NCBI GenBank assembly: GCA_963666825.2
Contig: OY763044.2
Span: 6,386,001 to 6,450,000, forward strand
Direction of reading: 5' to 3'
Length of the DNA: 64,000 nucleotides
From: Saccharicrinis sp963666825
Lineage (GTDB): Bacteria; Bacteroidota; Bacteroidia; Bacteroidales; Marinilabiliaceae
Shown: piece by piece, positions 62,272 to 64,000 of the stretch
How the letters are laid out: the number at the start of each line of letters is the position of its first letter
Numbering within the stretch: the first letter of the stretch is position 1
The notes under the pieces: model-generated
The model's database searches: none
What the model was told of the DNA's origin: nothing
The model's input: only the letters and a program-made list of their open reading frames with translations
Position numbers and translations under genes: made by a program

Positions 62272-63528
62272 TTAGTCAAGAGCTGTTACGTCAAGGATTA
62301 CATTATCCTTTGCACTTTTTCCTCGTTCCATTCTTTCAATAGTAGCAGAGGCTTTTTCGGTAAGGTTCTTGAATTTATCTACAGTACTGCGCATAGCTGG
62401 AATTGACTCTCTTCGGAAAGATGAAATTTCATCCATGGCTTGATTTAAAGAGTCAAATGCATTAGCCAGTTTATCTACGTTAATAACAGACTCTGTAGCT
62501 TGTTTTTGAATTTCAACACCCTGAGTTTGTAAAACACGTGCGTTATCTTCAATTAAATCGCTTGTGGTTTGATCAATTTTCTTTTTGGCATCCAGTACTT
62601 GTTTTTGCTTATTTAAAGCCAAGCGAGTGGTTACAGCAATTCTTAATGCACTAGCAGTAATTGTCACTGTTCTGTTTACACCTGTTATAAGTTCATTATT
62701 GTTACGAATCAATAAATCATAAGAAATGACACCTTGTTGATTTACTGCTAATGTGGTTTGTAAATCAATAACGCGTTGGTTTAACGGGAATAAAAGTTCC
62801 TCTTGAATGAATCTTCCTTGTTCACCATCCTGCTCATTTAGGGATTTAAATTTGCTATCAAGTTTAGCATAAAGAACTTCACCAATCTTTATAGCTCTAA
62901 TCAATCCATCCATTGAATCGCGCATGGCTTTTTTATCAAACTCCAGGGTTTGATTGTCATCAATCAATTGATCCCTTCCTGCCTTTAGGTTTTCTATAAT
63001 GTCAGAAATAACATGTTGAGCTGATTCGTATCTTTCAAAGTATCTGCTTACCGGATTTCCTTTGCCGAATACATTTCTGAAAAATTTAGCTACGGCACCG
63101 GCAGGACTATCAAGGTTATACTTGCGTGGATTCAGGTCTTCTACCTGATTGCGCAAGTCTAGTAAGTTTTTAGCTACAGGACCACCATCTTGTGTTTTAG
63201 CAAGCGTTTTCATGGATTGGTCAAGTATCTGACTGTGATTTGAAAGGGCGTTTTGATATTTTAATCCCATTTCATTCACGTAACGTTTTTTAGTGTGATC
63301 GTCCAGTTTTCCAGCTAACAGATCATTCACTAATTTTTCAGCCTGGGCATCAATTGCAGGATCAATTTCATCCTTTTTAACAACAGGAAGACCAAGATCT
63401 CTTTCAATTTCTTCTTCAGTTGTTATAGAATGAAGTTTTAATTCAGGTTCTTTATGGTTAAAATCCAAATTGCCTTCTTTTACGGCTTCCGCAACTTGAG
63501 GCTGAATGTTTTCTGGGTTATTGTTCAT
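62272..63528 (-). CDS. TelA-family protein
   Basis: 418 residues, no signal peptide. The middle and C-terminal helical region (NPVSRYFERYESAQHVISDI, LLIRNNNELITGVNRTVTI, KQATESVINVDKLANAF) is typical of the TelA/KlaA family, linked by name to tellurite resistance; its actual role is unclear. It is upstream of the binding-protein gene on the same strand, so it may be co-expressed with the transporter. Confidence 0.85.
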   Translation of the reverse strand: MNNNPENIQPQVAEAVKEGNLDFNHKEPELKLHSITTEEEIERDLGLPVVKKDEIDPAIDAQAEKLVNDLLAGKLDDHTKKRYVNEMGLKYQNALSNHSQILDQSMKTLAKTQDGGPVAKNLLDLRNQVEDLNPRKYNLDSPAGAVAKFFRNVFGKGNPVSRYFERYESAQHVISDIIENLKAGRDQLIDDNQTLEFDKKAMRDSMDGLIRAIKIGEVLYAKLDSKFKSLNEQDGEQGRFIQEELLFPLNQRVIDLQTTLAVNQQGVISYDLLIRNNNELITGVNRTVTITASALRIAVTTRLALNKQKQVLDAKKKIDQTTSDLIEDNARVLQTQGVEIQKQATESVINVDKLANAFDSLNQAMDEISSFRRESIPAMRSTVDKFKNLTEKASATIERMERGKSAKDNVILDVTALD

Positions 63529-63549
63529 TTTGATTAAATTAATTTTTTA

Positions 63550-64000
63550 TCATCTCGAATATAGTTTAGTGCGTTCAGCCATTTCTGCAAGTTGCTTCAT
63601 GGAATTTTCCATGTTCACCTGAGCTTCTCGATTAGTTGATTTTGTAATCTCAGAAATAGCTATTGTTGTTTCATCAATTTGAGTTAAGGCAGCTTCATTT
63701 TCAGCCATTAATTTATAAATCTTTTCTTCCTGAAGTTTATAAGAATACTGGCTTCGTAATAAAGCATCTTTTTCTTTCTCAACAGCTTTATTATTGCTGT
63801 CTTTTTCATCCAGTTTACTTAAGCGGTCAGAAACGTATTTTAAATCTATACTGGCCATGGTCTTTTTAGCCAAAAGCATGTCGTTTAAATTATCTATTCC
63901 TGATAAATAAACTTCACTGGCAATTCCCTGATATCTGCTATATGTTAATTGTGTTTTATCAAATTTAGAATCCAAAATTTCAACCAGGGTTCTGTATTTA
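63550..64000 (-). CDS. Helical protein upstream of TelA gene (5' end outside window)
   Basis: The frame is open to the window edge, with codons for KYRTLVEILDSKFDKT before the TTG-like internal start at 63975. At least 150 residues, coiled-coil helical (YVSDRLSKLDEKDSNNKAVE, QVNMENSMKQLAEMAERT). Unknown function. Only 21 bases separate it from the TelA gene, so the two are probably one operon. Confidence 0.7.
   Translation of the reverse strand, partial: KYRTLVEILDSKFDKTQLTYSRYQGIASEVYLSGIDNLNDMLLAKKTMASIDLKYVSDRLSKLDEKDSNNKAVEKEKDALLRSQYSYKLQEEKIYKLMAENEAALTQIDETTIAISEITKSTNREAQVNMENSMKQLAEMAERTKLYSR

Noticed and set aside
1..64000. tRNA, rRNA or CRISPR loci
   Set aside because: None recognised by eye on either strand.

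Overview
The window comes from an AT-rich Bacteroidota chromosome. Type A C-terminal sorting domains of the type IX secretion system (T9SS), a hybrid two-component regulator and Bacteroidota-type CAZymes point to a marine or gut Marinilabiliales-like organism; the genus is inference. No tRNA, rRNA or CRISPR was recognised.

Region 1 (1-2821) is an AT-rich operon: the C-terminal end of a UvrD-like helicase and two proteins I do not recognise. Region 2 (about 2823-28240) is an integrated virus-like element of clearly higher GC. From 2955 to 25612 all genes lie on the + strand, often with overlapping stops and starts. The order is: membrane and basic structural-type proteins with a transglutaminase-like enzyme, a capsid-like protein followed by a strong terminator, small beta-rich proteins, an annexin-like and a muralytic membrane protein, a fibre with nine 49-residue repeats, then a block of likely co-delivered enzymes (fused adenine/cytosine methyltransferase, cytosine methyltransferase, Strawberry-notch helicase, LPD1 polyvalent protein), a histone-like basic protein, a RadA-like ATPase, and a lysis cassette (spanin-like, holin-like, GH108 endolysin). 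A small protein, a secreted nuclease and a tyrosine recombinase close the element on the - strand. I see no large terminase, portal, head protease, tape measure, sheath or baseplate. A non-tailed, possibly membrane-containing virus lineage is the leading hypothesis. Two shared short motifs support a common virion programme: a 14-residue helix tag in four neighbouring enzymes, and an acidic run followed by [M/V][D/E]G[L/I] in three structural genes.

Region 3 (28252-34417) is an integron-type cassette array without a recognisable integron integrase: eight attC-like sites separate seven cassettes, all with genes on the + strand, and the first six bases of each cassette are complementary to the R''-type site after its own gene. 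The cassettes mostly encode small membrane or exported proteins, plus a DUF4279 protein and a YARHG lipoprotein.

Region 4 (34823-36230) holds a small membrane protein, a GNAT acetyltransferase and a small conserved protein. Region 5 (36684-57318) is a polysaccharide-degradation cluster: two duplicated carbohydrate-binding T9SS proteins, a PL11 rhamnogalacturonan lyase, a GH28-like protein with altered active site, a hybrid two-component sensor/regulator, two GH115 alpha-glucuronidases, an SGNH esterase and a lipoprotein. No SusC/SusD pair is present. Region 6 (57389-64000, - strand) has a TPR-like exported protein and an ABC importer of the NitT/TauT or urea-carboxylase-region type, with a TelA-family gene and a partial partner gene upstream.
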